Below, one piece after another: positions 48,688-58,170 of a stretch of DNA of 64,000 bases. The translations under genes and the position numbers were made by a program. Location of the stretch: positions 124,001 through 188,000 of the forward strand of contig CAWBZX010000027.1 in the NCBI GenBank assembly GCA_963793295.1, in the 5' to 3' direction. The notes beneath the pieces were generated by a model. The model was not told the origin of the DNA and searched no databases. It worked only from the letters and a program-made list of their open reading frames with translations. The stretch comes from JAHDHW01 sp963793295. Its GTDB lineage: Bacteria; Bacteroidota; Bacteroidia; Chitinophagales; Saprospiraceae. How positions within the stretch are numbered: the first letter of the stretch is position 1; each line of letters starts with the position of its first letter.

Positions 48688-51531
48688 ATGAAAAATAGCC
48701 TTCTATTAATTGCAATGCTTTTGTCTTCATTTGTCTGGTCACAAACGGTACTCATTGAAAAGGTCAGCAAGAAAGGCGATGAAATTGCAATCCCATATGA
48801 AAAGTATGAACTCGAAAATGGCTTAACATTAATAATCCATGAAGATCATTCCGATCCTTTGGTTCATGTTGATGTGACTTACCATGTAGGTTCAGCAAGA
48901 GAAGAACTACAAAAATCAGGATTTGCTCACTTTTTTGAACACATGATGTTTCAGGGATCAGAGAATGTCGCGGATGAAGAACATTTCAAAATCGTGACAG
49001 AATCAGGTGGAACGCTCAACGGTACCACCAATCGAGATCGAACCAATTATTTTGAGACTGTCCCTAGCAATCAACTGGAAACAATGCTTTGGCTTGAATC
49101 TGATCGTATGGGTTTCTTTTTAGATGCCGTCACGCAACAAAAGTTTGAGGTGCAGCGAGCAACTGTCAAAAACGAAAAAGGTCAAAGCTATGACAACCGG
49201 CCTTACGGAAAATATCGTGAAATCAATGCAGGAGCGCTTTATCCATATGGTCATCCCTATTCCTGGCTTACCATCGGAAGGCTGGAAGATCTCGATAGGG
49301 TAGGTGTTGAAGACCTCAAGAAATTCTTCTTAAGATGGTACGGTCCCAATAATGCTACGTTGACGATTGGAGGTGATGTAAATCCTCAGGAAGTTGTCAA
49401 AAAGGTAGAAAAGTATTTTGGTGTGATTCCACGTGGGCCGGAAGTAGATCCCATGAAACTTGAATCTCCGGTTTTAGAATCTAATCGTTACGTATCTTAT
49501 GTTGATAAAAATATCAGGTTTCCCGCGGTAGTACTTACTTATCCGACAGTGCCCCGATTTCATCCTGATGAGGCTCCGCTTGATTGCCTTGCAGAAGTAT
49601 TGGGTCAGGGAAAAAGTTCTTACATGTACAAAAAATTTGTTCTAAATCAAAAAGCTATTCAGGCATCTTGTAGCAATCCAGCGAGTGAGTTAGCTGGAGA
49701 GTTTTCGATATTTGTTTTGCCTTTTCCGGGACAAACACTGTCAGATTTTGAAAAAGAAGTCTACCAGGTTATGGCCGATTTTGGAGAAAATGGCGTAACA
49801 GATGAAGATATTGAAAAATTTAAAGCAAATCAGGAGTCAAGCTTTATCAACGGCTTGGCAAGCGTTAGTGGCAAAGTATCTCAACTAGCCAGTTATGAAA
49901 CGTTCAGTGGAAATCCAAATACAATCAAATACGATATTGAACGCTATATGAATATCACAAAAGCTGATGTCATGCGTGTTTTTAATAAGTATATCAATGG
50001 AAAACCTGCCGTTGTACTTAGTGTCCTAGAAAATGAAGAAGCTATTCCTGCACAACCGGATAATTATGTGATCCCGATGGAAGGAGAAAGCTCGTTTGAA
50101 AAAACTGATTATGAAGGATTGGTTTATAATCGTCCGAAAGGAGATGTTGTTGACCGAAGTAAAAGTCCTCCATTAGGTCCTAATCCGATCGTTAAAGTAC
50201 CGAATTTTTGGAAAACTGATTTTGATAATGGACTAAAAATAATTGGTACCGAAAGCGATGAAATTCCAGTAGTGAGCTTGCAGTTGACCATTAATGGTGG
50301 TCATAAAATGAATGCCAATGATATTTTAAAATCCGGTCTTGCCGTATTGACTGCTGATATGCTTAATGAATCTACGGAAAATTATACCTCTGAGGATATC
50401 CAAAAAGAGCTAAATATGATTGGAAGTAGGATCAGTATTTATGCAAGCGATACCCGAACTACGATGAACATCAGCTCTTTGAAAAAGAATCTTGATAGAA
50501 CGCTTGAGTTGGCAGAGGAGATTTTGATGCGCCCTGCATTTGTTGAATCAGATTTTGACCGGCTTAAAAAACAGCAGTTGGAAGGAATCAAGGCCAGCCA
50601 AAAAGATCCTGGCAGCATTGCAAATCAAGTATATGACCGCTTGTTATATGGTAGCGATCACATTTTTTCGATTCCAAGCAGTGGCGTTGAACAATCAGTG
50701 ACGAATATTACCCTGGATGATGTAAAATCATTTTACGAAGACAGTTACTCCCCTGTTATTTCGGAATTGGTAATTGTTGGTGATATTTCACAGGATGATG
50801 TTTTATCAAAGCTTGGATTCCTTAAATCCTGGAATAAAAAAGATGTTTCTATTCCTCAACTACCTAAGGCACCTTCAGTTGATAAAACCAAAATTTATCT
50901 CGTCGATAAGGTTGATGCGCCACAATCTGAAATTAGAATTGGTTACATGACTGACCTTAAATACGATGCTACTGGTGAGTACTTTAAATCTTACCTAATG
51001 AATTTTCCATTAGGAGGTGCTTTTAACAGTAGAATCAATTTGAATTTGAGAGAGGATAAAGGTTGGACCTATGGAGCCCGTTCTTATTTTTCAGCAGGTG
51101 ATGATCCTGGTCCTTATACCGCCAGCGCAGGTGTGAAGGCAGTAGCTACCGATAGCAGCGTTGTTGAGTTTATGAAAGAAATCAGAAATTATAAAGAAAA
51201 TGGTATTACAAATGATGAACTTTCATTTATGAGGAATTCCATCAGCCAGCGTGATGCAAGAAGTTATGAAACGCCCTGGCAAAAAGCAGGTTTCCTCAGA
51301 AGAATCGTTCATTATGATCTTCCTTCCACGTTTGTCGATGAGCAAACAGAAATCATCAATACGATCACGAAAGAAGAAATTGATGCTTTGGCTAAAAAGC
51401 ATTTGCAGGATGATAAAATGTATATCATGGTAGTTGGTGATGGCGCATCTGTGCGTCCTAAGCTTGAGGAATTAGGCTATGAAGTGGTGGATCTCGACGC
51501 CAAAGGTGAACCAACTATGATCAAACCATAG
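48688..51531 (+). CDS. M16 family zinc metallopeptidase (two-domain, secreted)
   Basis: 947 residues; signal peptide MKNSLLLIAMLLSSFVWS. The N-terminal M16 half (~40-470) has the inverted zinc motif HFFEH at 81-85, with the third ligand Glu near 163 in KNEKGQSYDN. The C-terminal half (~510-930) lacks the HxxEH motif but keeps the fold and the substrate-binding RxDKGWTYGARSYFSAG region (seen as LREDKGWTYGARSYF). This active/inactive pairing is the pitrilysin plan. It should degrade peptides in the periplasm or outside the cell. It is followed by a strong terminator. Confidence 0.92.
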   Translation: MKNSLLLIAMLLSSFVWSQTVLIEKVSKKGDEIAIPYEKYELENGLTLIIHEDHSDPLVHVDVTYHVGSAREELQKSGFAHFFEHMMFQGSENVADEEHFKIVTESGGTLNGTTNRDRTNYFETVPSNQLETMLWLESDRMGFFLDAVTQQKFEVQRATVKNEKGQSYDNRPYGKYREINAGALYPYGHPYSWLTIGRLEDLDRVGVEDLKKFFLRWYGPNNATLTIGGDVNPQEVVKKVEKYFGVIPRGPEVDPMKLESPVLESNRYVSYVDKNIRFPAVVLTYPTVPRFHPDEAPLDCLAEVLGQGKSSYMYKKFVLNQKAIQASCSNPASELAGEFSIFVLPFPGQTLSDFEKEVYQVMADFGENGVTDEDIEKFKANQESSFINGLASVSGKVSQLASYETFSGNPNTIKYDIERYMNITKADVMRVFNKYINGKPAVVLSVLENEEAIPAQPDNYVIPMEGESSFEKTDYEGLVYNRPKGDVVDRSKSPPLGPNPIVKVPNFWKTDFDNGLKIIGTESDEIPVVSLQLTINGGHKMNANDILKSGLAVLTADMLNESTENYTSEDIQKELNMIGSRISIYASDTRTTMNISSLKKNLDRTLELAEEILMRPAFVESDFDRLKKQQLEGIKASQKDPGSIANQVYDRLLYGSDHIFSIPSSGVEQSVTNITLDDVKSFYEDSYSPVISELVIVGDISQDDVLSKLGFLKSWNKKDVSIPQLPKAPSVDKTKIYLVDKVDAPQSEIRIGYMTDLKYDATGEYFKSYLMNFPLGGAFNSRINLNLREDKGWTYGARSYFSAGDDPGPYTASAGVKAVATDSSVVEFMKEIRNYKENGITNDELSFMRNSISQRDARSYETPWQKAGFLRRIVHYDLPSTFVDEQTEIINTITKEEIDALAKKHLQDDKMYIMVVGDGASVRPKLEELGYEVVDLDAKGEPTMIKP

Positions 51532-51556
51532 TATATTTGTTTTTTGAAAAATTATA

Positions 51557-51590
51557 AAACGAGCCTTTGATTTTCAAAGGCTCGTTTTTT
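51557..51590 (+). terminator. Terminator of the M16 gene
   Basis: Perfect 14-bp stem (arms 51557-51570 and 51574-51587; CGAGCCTTTGA in the left arm), three-base loop, extended T-run. It lies 25 bases past the stop. Confidence 0.92.
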
Positions 51591-51791
51591 TTGGAAACAA
51601 TCCTCATTTCCATATCTCTCCACTATTACATAAAATACAAAACATCAGCGATCATCGGTTCAACTTGCCTTTATGGATGGTCTAACTCATCGGTGTTCCA
51701 TTTAAAAAGGCATTTAATATTACAATTTTTGAAATAGTAAAATGGAGTTTCCTAAATTGGGTTTTATTTCACAAAACTTAATATTTAGCTA

Positions 51792-53822
51792 ATGCGAGCC
51801 TATTTTTTACTAATCTTTTTATTCGTAAGCCTTTTATCGTTTCCAATATATAGTCAGGTAAAATCTACCTTTTCCAGAATGGATGTATTTGATCTGGAGT
51901 GGGCCTCAAATCCTGAAATTTCTCCGGATGGGAGTATCGTTGTTTATGAACGAAAAGGGATGGACATCATGAAAGATCGCAAATTGTCTAGACTTTGGTT
52001 GATCAATAGTGATGGCACTGTTCATGAAAAATTGACGAGTCGTGATGTCAATGAATCTCATCCGAAGTGGTCGCCGGATGGAAGTCGAATTGCTTTTGTA
52101 AGTACCACAGATCATGGCGCTGAGATTTTTATGTATTGGTTAAAAAGTGGTAAAATTGCGCGCCTTACCCAGTTGGATCGTTCTCCGAAAAGTTTGACAT
52201 GGTCACCGGACGGAAAGCAATTGGCTTTTTCCATGCTTGTCCCGGCTGATGAACCTTCATTGGTTAAAGGACCCAAAAAGCCTAAAGGCGCCGAATGGGC
52301 TAAACATCCAAAAGTAATCACTCGTGTAAAACATGAAGCAGATGGTTCTGGCTATTTAGAACCCGGATTTACGCATCTTTTTGTCCTTCCGGCTGATGGT
52401 GGTTCGGCACGGCAAATTACTTCAGGGGATTTTCATCACGGCAATGTTCCGGTTTGGTCAAAAGATGGAAATTATCTTATGTTTTCAAGTAATCTCAACG
52501 AAGATTGGGAATACGATTATCGCAATTCTGAAATTTATAAAGTGTCCGTTAGTGATGGAAAAGTAACTGCCTTGACCGACAGAAAGGGACCGGACGAAAA
52601 CCCTGTGATTTCTCCCGATGGAAAACTGATCGCCTATTTGGGTTATAATGACAAAATTCAAACGTATCAGGTGAATAGAATCTACCTGATGAACTTTGAT
52701 GGCTCCAATAAAAAAGAAATTTCAACAAACCTCGATCGTTCAATTTCAGACTTAGTATGGGATGAGAAAGGAACAGGTTTTTACTTTCAATATGATGATA
52801 GAGGCAACTCCAAAATCGGTTACACGACACTTTCCGGTCAAACGAGCCTTGTTGCAAATAACCTTGGTGGAACAACCATTGGGAGGCCTTACGGAGGAGG
52901 TTCTTTTTCTGTTTCAACAAACGAAAAGATAGCTTATACGATTTCCACGCCATACCATCCTGCGGAAATTGGTGTAGTTCAAAAAGGCATGATAAAAGTG
53001 AATTTGATCACTTCACTTAATAAGGATTTATTGGATTATCGCGAGTTAGCCCCAGTGGAAGAGATTTGGTATAAATCTACAGTTGATAGCATTGCTATTC
53101 AGGGCTGGATCGTAAAACCGCCGTATTTTGATGCAAATAAAAAATATCCTTTGTTGGTTGAAAATCACGGAGGGCCCATTTCAAATTATGGAGATCGTTT
53201 TTCTCCTGAAATCCAGCTTTTTGCAAGCGCCGGTTATATTGTTTTTTATCCAAACCCGCGTGGCAGCACCGGTTACGGTGAAGCATTTGGCAATCTATTG
53301 TACCACGATTATCCCGGTGATGACTATCAGGATGTGATGGATGGCGTTGATGAAATATTGAAAAAAGGCTATACCGTAGAAGACAGTTTGTTTGTTACGG
53401 GGGGAAGTGCCGGCGGTATTATGACCGCCTGGATTATTGGAAAAAATAACCGGTTTCGGGCAGCAGCAGTCGTTAAACCGGTGATGAACTGGATCAGCAA
53501 AACATTGACTGCGGATAATCATTATGGCTACGCTAATTATCGATACCCCGGACAACCCTGGGAAAATATGGAAACTTATATGAAATATTCGCCCATTTCT
53601 TTAGTCGGTAATGTGAATACCCCAACATTGGTAATGGTTGGAACAGCAGATTTGCGAACACCATTATCCGAAGCCAAACAGCTTTATCATGCTTTAAAAA
53701 TTCGAAAAATAGAAACTGCTTTGGTAGAGATACCAGGCTCCTTTCATAACATTTCCAATCGCCCCAGCCAGCTGATTACCAAAGTAGATCACATTCTGGC
53801 TTGGTTTGAAAAATACAGATAA
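51792..53822 (+). CDS. S9 family peptidase (prolyl-oligopeptidase type, secreted)
   Basis: 676 residues. Signal peptide (MRAYFLLIFLFVSLLSFPIYS), a beta-propeller with TolB/WD40-like repeats (PEISPDGSIVVYER, HPKWSPDGSRIAFVS, SLTWSPDGKQLAFS, NPVISPDGKLIAYLG) and a C-terminal alpha/beta hydrolase. The catalytic triad is visible: Ser539 in GGSAGG, Asp620 in GTADLRTP, His652 in SFHNI. It resembles dipeptidyl or acylaminoacyl peptidases of the S9C/S9B type, which release short peptides from oligopeptides. Located 260 bases after the M16 gene, separately terminated; both likely serve extracellular protein digestion. Confidence 0.93.
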   Translation: MRAYFLLIFLFVSLLSFPIYSQVKSTFSRMDVFDLEWASNPEISPDGSIVVYERKGMDIMKDRKLSRLWLINSDGTVHEKLTSRDVNESHPKWSPDGSRIAFVSTTDHGAEIFMYWLKSGKIARLTQLDRSPKSLTWSPDGKQLAFSMLVPADEPSLVKGPKKPKGAEWAKHPKVITRVKHEADGSGYLEPGFTHLFVLPADGGSARQITSGDFHHGNVPVWSKDGNYLMFSSNLNEDWEYDYRNSEIYKVSVSDGKVTALTDRKGPDENPVISPDGKLIAYLGYNDKIQTYQVNRIYLMNFDGSNKKEISTNLDRSISDLVWDEKGTGFYFQYDDRGNSKIGYTTLSGQTSLVANNLGGTTIGRPYGGGSFSVSTNEKIAYTISTPYHPAEIGVVQKGMIKVNLITSLNKDLLDYRELAPVEEIWYKSTVDSIAIQGWIVKPPYFDANKKYPLLVENHGGPISNYGDRFSPEIQLFASAGYIVFYPNPRGSTGYGEAFGNLLYHDYPGDDYQDVMDGVDEILKKGYTVEDSLFVTGGSAGGIMTAWIIGKNNRFRAAAVVKPVMNWISKTLTADNHYGYANYRYPGQPWENMETYMKYSPISLVGNVNTPTLVMVGTADLRTPLSEAKQLYHALKIRKIETALVEIPGSFHNISNRPSQLITKVDHILAWFEKYR

Positions 53823-53876
53823 GTGGAATGAAATAAATTCTTTATTTTAACAGGAAATAAAATTTAAGCCAACAAA

Positions 53877-54890
53877 ATGAGATTGATTTTACTGGTTATT
53901 CTATCCATGATTTATGGATTTTCAAGTGCTCAGGTCAAAGATTCCTCTCTTAGCATTTTCGATTATTTCATTCAGCATGATGTTTCTGAAATTACCTTAA
54001 AAACGGATATGAAGCTGCTTCAAAAAAACAAAAACAATGAAGAGAGCCAACCTGCTGAATTGTCCTTCATCGCAAATGATACTTCCATATTGAATTTTGA
54101 AATAAGCGTCAAAGCCAGAGGAAACATGAGGAAAAAGACTTGCCAATTTGCTCCCATGAAATTAAACTTCTCAAAAAAAGATTTGAAATCACTTGGTTTT
54201 GAGCCAGTTGACAAATACAAACTGGTTTGCCAATGTGCAGCCGGAAAGTCAGGGGAGCAGCTTTTATTGAAAGAATATCTAGCTTATAAGCTGTACAATA
54301 TTATCACGGATAATAGTTTTAAGGTGCATCTATTCACAATCAACTATATCAGCCCTCCTTGTAAAAAAATAAAAAAACGATATGGCTTTTTGATCGAAAG
54401 CGAAAAAGAATTGGCTGAACGGTTAGATGGAGTGGAACTGGATACGGAAGATGTCAATATCGAAAAAGTAAAACGGGAAAATATTATTGAGATAGGAATG
54501 TTCCAATACATGATTGGGAACACAGATTATAGCACGTTGGAAATGCACAATTTAATAGCTATCGAAAAGAAAAAATCCGATTTAGCTGTTTTAGTTGCTT
54601 ATGATTTTGACTATTCCGGATTGGTAGATGCCAAATATGCTATTCCAAATCCGGTACTTCCCACTAAGGATGTAAAAGAGCGTTGGTTCAATATTAAAGG
54701 CTGTAGTAGAAAGGAAATTGAGACGCAATTTGAACACTTCCGCGAGCATAAAGATGAGATCATAAATTATTGCAAAGAGTTTAAGATACTGAATAAAAAA
54801 TCGTATTACTCCTCTCTTGATTATATTTCGGAGTTTTTTGAGATCATTGATAAGCCAGGTGCTAGAAGTGATCAATTTATTCGTAAATAA
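53877..54890 (+). CDS. Secreted CotH-kinase-like protein
   Basis: 337 residues with a signal peptide (MRLILLVILSMIYGFSSA). The order of motifs follows CotH spore-coat-type kinases: a strand with KARGNMRKKTC, hydrophobic PMKLNFSKKD, a helix with LLLKEYLAYKLYNII, and YGFLIESEKELAERL, then the likely nucleotide-binding helix MFQYMIGNTDYSTLEMHN and a metal-binding-like AYDFDYSGLVDAKYA. The match is by pattern only and the protein is divergent, so kinase activity is unproven. It begins 54 bases after the S9 stop. A 41-codon frame just downstream (54912-55037) is not called. Confidence 0.6.
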   Translation: MRLILLVILSMIYGFSSAQVKDSSLSIFDYFIQHDVSEITLKTDMKLLQKNKNNEESQPAELSFIANDTSILNFEISVKARGNMRKKTCQFAPMKLNFSKKDLKSLGFEPVDKYKLVCQCAAGKSGEQLLLKEYLAYKLYNIITDNSFKVHLFTINYISPPCKKIKKRYGFLIESEKELAERLDGVELDTEDVNIEKVKRENIIEIGMFQYMIGNTDYSTLEMHNLIAIEKKKSDLAVLVAYDFDYSGLVDAKYAIPNPVLPTKDVKERWFNIKGCSRKEIETQFEHFREHKDEIINYCKEFKILNKKSYYSSLDYISEFFEIIDKPGARSDQFIRK

Positions 54891-55134
54891 CATCTTTGGT
54901 ATTATTCTAAAATGCAAGTGCATCTATTTAATTTGTTAGGCACAAGCTATAAAGAAAAATGGTGGATAGCATCCACTATCATCCTGGTTGCAGGCAGATG
55001 TCATTGCTATGCGAAAACGGGTGAATTGACTGGGTAGTATCATTAAGATTGTTTTATTTTTTTATCTTACTCAATTAAAAATCCAGCGACCCAACAATCT
55101 GGTAATCAATTTTCTTCACCATTAAATATTTTAA

Positions 55135-56631
55135 ATGAAAAAAATTATCTTTTATTTCCCGATTCTTTCACTGACTTTTTTCCTTGCATTTGTGGGTTGT
55201 CAGTCAGACACTCCAGATCAAGGTGAGCAGGACAAAATTGTTGACATTCCTGTGTCCACCCAATCTGAAGAGGCGAAGGCTGCCATTATCAGCGGCCTTA
55301 ACATCTGGGACCTGGGCAACTCTCAGGATGCGCACGCCTATTTCACCAAAGCCATCGAACTCGACCCAAAACTAGCCATCGCCCATATTTTTGCAGGTGC
55401 AACCGGAGGCTCTGGCAAAGCATTTGGCACAGGCCTGGCCAACGCAAAAGCCAACTTGGATGGTGCCTCCGATTTTGAAAAACAAATGGTAGACTATGTG
55501 GAAACCTTTGCTACTAATGACACAGAAGCCCGTCTGACCATCGCAAAAAAAATGGTTGATGACTATCCTGATGCTCCGAGGTGCCAGATTAACCTGGGCG
55601 ACACTTATTGGGGAAGAAACGAGGTGGAGTTGTCGAGGGCTAGCTACCAAAAGGCTATTGACATTGATCCAAACTGGACAAACGGATATAATAAACTGGC
55701 CAGTTCATTTCTTTTTGCTGAACCCAAGGATTTGGCAAAAGCTGAATCTAACGCCTCAAAGGTAGTTGAACTGGCTGCAAATAACCCGAGGGCACACGTC
55801 CTGTTAGGCGATTGCTACCGTGGGCAAAACAAGCTCGAACAGGCCAGGGATGCTTACTCAAAAGCTATTCAACTGGCTCCTAAAGATTATGAGACCTACT
55901 ACAAAAAAGGACATGCTAACACTTTCCTGGGTAACCTGGAAGAGGCCCGGACCGATTATCAAAATGGTAGGCAATACGATGAAGACAAAGACTTCACCAA
56001 TGAAGCGTATACTTACCTATACGCTGGCGAACCCGAAACAGCATTGAGCTGGCTAGAGGGAAAAGTGGCCGAAGTCGAAACATTAGGCCTTAATGCCGGC
56101 AATGTAGTCGATGAAAAACTCGATATTCTGGATGATTGCGCATGGATGGCTTTTCACCAGGGAAACCCAGATAAACTTCAGGCTTTGAAAGATCAAATGG
56201 TACCGCTCTCCGAGCAGGCAGCCAAAGATGTTGGCTCCACTGAAGCCATGATCAACCACGAATCTGATATGCTGTTTTGGGATGTTCTCATAGCTGCTTC
56301 GCAAGGGAAAATCGATGATGCCAATTCCAAATTAGCTCAGATTGAAACTAGCCGAGCACCTATCAAAAATGCTCGTAAGTTAGAAAGCTATCACTTTGCT
56401 AATGGGTTTGTTCACGTACAAAAGAAAGATTATAAAGGAGCCGTTGCTGAGTTTGAAAAGGCCAATAATAATTGGCTTTACAACCAATACTGGTTGGCTA
56501 AAGCAAATGAAATGGCCAGCAACAATGAAAAAGCGAATGAGCTGTATCGCAAAGTAGCGAGTAATAATTTCAACAGCGTGTACAACGGCCTTGTCAGAAA
56601 TGAGGTGAGGCAAAAGACAACATCTCTCTGA
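55135..56631 (+). CDS. TPR-repeat lipoprotein
   Basis: 498 residues. A lipoprotein signal ends in VGC with Cys22. At least six TPR motifs follow: DLGNSQDAHAYFTKAIELDP, VELSRASYQKAIDIDPNWTN, LEQARDAYSKAIQLAPKDYE, LEEARTDYQNGRQYD and others later (YKGAVAEFEKANNNW). TPR superhelices bind protein partners, probably in the periplasm. The coding sequence is richer in G and C than its neighbours and uses more C-ending codons, which may signal high expression or different ancestry. No partner gene adjoins it. Confidence 0.88.
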   Translation: MKKIIFYFPILSLTFFLAFVGCQSDTPDQGEQDKIVDIPVSTQSEEAKAAIISGLNIWDLGNSQDAHAYFTKAIELDPKLAIAHIFAGATGGSGKAFGTGLANAKANLDGASDFEKQMVDYVETFATNDTEARLTIAKKMVDDYPDAPRCQINLGDTYWGRNEVELSRASYQKAIDIDPNWTNGYNKLASSFLFAEPKDLAKAESNASKVVELAANNPRAHVLLGDCYRGQNKLEQARDAYSKAIQLAPKDYETYYKKGHANTFLGNLEEARTDYQNGRQYDEDKDFTNEAYTYLYAGEPETALSWLEGKVAEVETLGLNAGNVVDEKLDILDDCAWMAFHQGNPDKLQALKDQMVPLSEQAAKDVGSTEAMINHESDMLFWDVLIAASQGKIDDANSKLAQIETSRAPIKNARKLESYHFANGFVHVQKKDYKGAVAEFEKANNNWLYNQYWLAKANEMASNNEKANELYRKVASNNFNSVYNGLVRNEVRQKTTSL

Positions 56632-56650
56632 TTGATGTACAGGGATCTAA

Positions 56651-56727
56651 AAATTAGGTGAAGAATCGAAGGAGTTTTCAGTGTGTCCCGGCACTTATGC
56701 CTGGTGCACGCTTCACCTTTATAATTT
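56651..56727. promoter_or_regulatory. Compound inverted repeat downstream of the TPR gene
   Basis: Outer arms AGGTGAAG (56656-56663) and CTTCACCT (56711-56718), extended with AAATT/AATTT after a short bulge, enclose an inner hairpin GGCA-CTTA-TGCC whose flanks also pair imperfectly (GTGT..CC with GG.GCAC). The element is GC-richer than its surroundings. It could be a terminator for the TPR gene, an RNA structure, or a mobile palindrome. Confidence 0.45.
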
Positions 56728-56782
56728 GGTCGTCACTTTTAAAAACTAACAATCTTTTTCTTCACGATTAAATTTTTATCAA

Positions 56783-56823
56783 AATAGAGATGTTCGTAAA
56801 TTTAATTTACGAACATCTCTATT
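56783..56823. promoter_or_regulatory. Perfect 20-bp palindrome upstream of the sulfite dehydrogenase genes
   Basis: Arms 56783-56802 and 56804-56823 are exact reverse complements around one central T (core GATGTTCGTAAATT). It is 83 bases before the ATG at 56906. As RNA it would form a long hairpin, but no T-run follows on the plus strand, so it is a less typical terminator; it may instead be an operator. Confidence 0.5.
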
Positions 56824-56905
56824 GAATAAAAAGCAGGAGAACAACACCAAAAATATATTCACTTCCGAGAAAAGGTATATTTTGTTTAGGGAAAAAATAC
56901 ATCGT

Positions 56906-58168
56906 ATGAAACAAAATGATTGGAATGAGCAAAGGACTGGGTCAAGGCGCCAATTTTTAAAAAAGTCAAGCCTCGCAGCCTTAAGTTTAGCCGTTGGAGC
57001 GGAAATCGTTTTCGCTGGAAATTTTCCATCCGGAATGATCCCGGTAGCTTTAATAAATCAAAACCAACCCATTTCGCTCCCCGGCAAACATCCTGATTTG
57101 ATCATTTTGAATGACAATCCCATAAATGCGGAAACACCTCCACATTTGTTAGACGATAAAATCATTACTCCTGACCTGTTATTTGTAAGAAATAATGGCA
57201 TTCCGCCTCCATTGGAATCCATAGATTTAAAAAAATGGACTTTAAGCATTGGAGGAGAATCTGCAAAAACGCATAAAACTTATTCGCTTGAAGATTTAAA
57301 AACCAAATTTCAACAACATACTTATCACCTGACTTTAGAATGTGGCGGGAATGGAAGAAAAGAATTTAATCCTCCTGCAAAAGGAAATCAGTGGGATCTC
57401 GGAGCAGTTGGATGCGCGGCCTGGACCGGTGTCCGGTTGAAAGATGTACTCCAGGATGCGGGTTTGAAAAACGATGCGCTTTACATCGGATATTATGGAA
57501 AAGATACCCATCTCAGTGGTGCAACTGATAAAATTCCAATATCGAGAGGAGTGCCGATTAGCAAAGCTCTGGAGGAAGAAAGTTTGATTGCCTGGTCAAT
57601 GAATGGCGTGGATATTCCCTGGTTGAATGGTTATCCGTTGAGATTAGTATTTGGAGGTTGGCCAGCCTCCTGTTCCGGAAAGTGGTTATATAAAATTGAT
57701 GTTCGAAATAAAGTCCACGACGGCTCTAAAATGGAAGGTCCGTCTTACCGGGTTCCTTGTGAACCAGTCGCGCCGGGTGCTAAAGTAGCAGATGAAAATA
57801 TGTGTATCATCGAAAGTATGCCAATCAAATCGTTGATTACTTTTCCAAAAACAGGAGCAACGATTAAGCTGGGTCAGCAACTTCCCATTCGGGGCCATGC
57901 CTGGGCAGGAGATCTGGAAGTTTCAGTGGTACATTATTCCATTGATTTTGGAGCGACCTGGCAAGATTGTTTGCTCGAAAAACCGGTCAATCGCCTTGCC
58001 TGGCAGCATTTCAATGCAAAAGCTTCCTTTCCAAAAAAGGGTTATTACGAAGTTTGGGCGCGCGCTGTTGACAGTAGTGGGAGTTCACAACCAATGCTAT
58101 TACCCGGTTGGAACCCTAAAGGTTATTTGAATAATGCGTGCCACCGCATCGCAATAAAAGTGGTTTAA
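56906..58168 (+). CDS. Molybdenum-dependent sulfite oxidase/dehydrogenase, catalytic subunit (SorA-like)
   Basis: 420 residues from the ATG at 56906, which places a Tat signal first (RRQFLKKSSLAALSLAVGAE); the longer frame from a TTG at 56822 is rejected. The Oxidored_molyb domain contains the molybdenum-ligating Cys146 in TLECGGNGRKEF and the GWPASCSGKWLYKIDV region; the C-terminal half (SLITFPKTGATIKLGQQLPI to WNPKGYLNNACHRI) is the Mo-co dimerisation domain. It would be folded with cofactor in the cytoplasm, exported by Tat, and oxidise sulfite in the periplasm. The cytochrome c gene starts two bases after the stop, giving the SorAB layout. Confidence 0.9.
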   Translation: MKQNDWNEQRTGSRRQFLKKSSLAALSLAVGAEIVFAGNFPSGMIPVALINQNQPISLPGKHPDLIILNDNPINAETPPHLLDDKIITPDLLFVRNNGIPPPLESIDLKKWTLSIGGESAKTHKTYSLEDLKTKFQQHTYHLTLECGGNGRKEFNPPAKGNQWDLGAVGCAAWTGVRLKDVLQDAGLKNDALYIGYYGKDTHLSGATDKIPISRGVPISKALEEESLIAWSMNGVDIPWLNGYPLRLVFGGWPASCSGKWLYKIDVRNKVHDGSKMEGPSYRVPCEPVAPGAKVADENMCIIESMPIKSLITFPKTGATIKLGQQLPIRGHAWAGDLEVSVVHYSIDFGATWQDCLLEKPVNRLAWQHFNAKASFPKKGYYEVWARAVDSSGSSQPMLLPGWNPKGYLNNACHRIAIKVV

Positions 58169-58170
58169 AA

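Noticed and set aside
54912..55037. 41-codon frame with a hydrophobic middle after the CotH-like gene
   Set aside because: Too short and without support; ends in ordinary intergenic sequence containing a chance hairpin.
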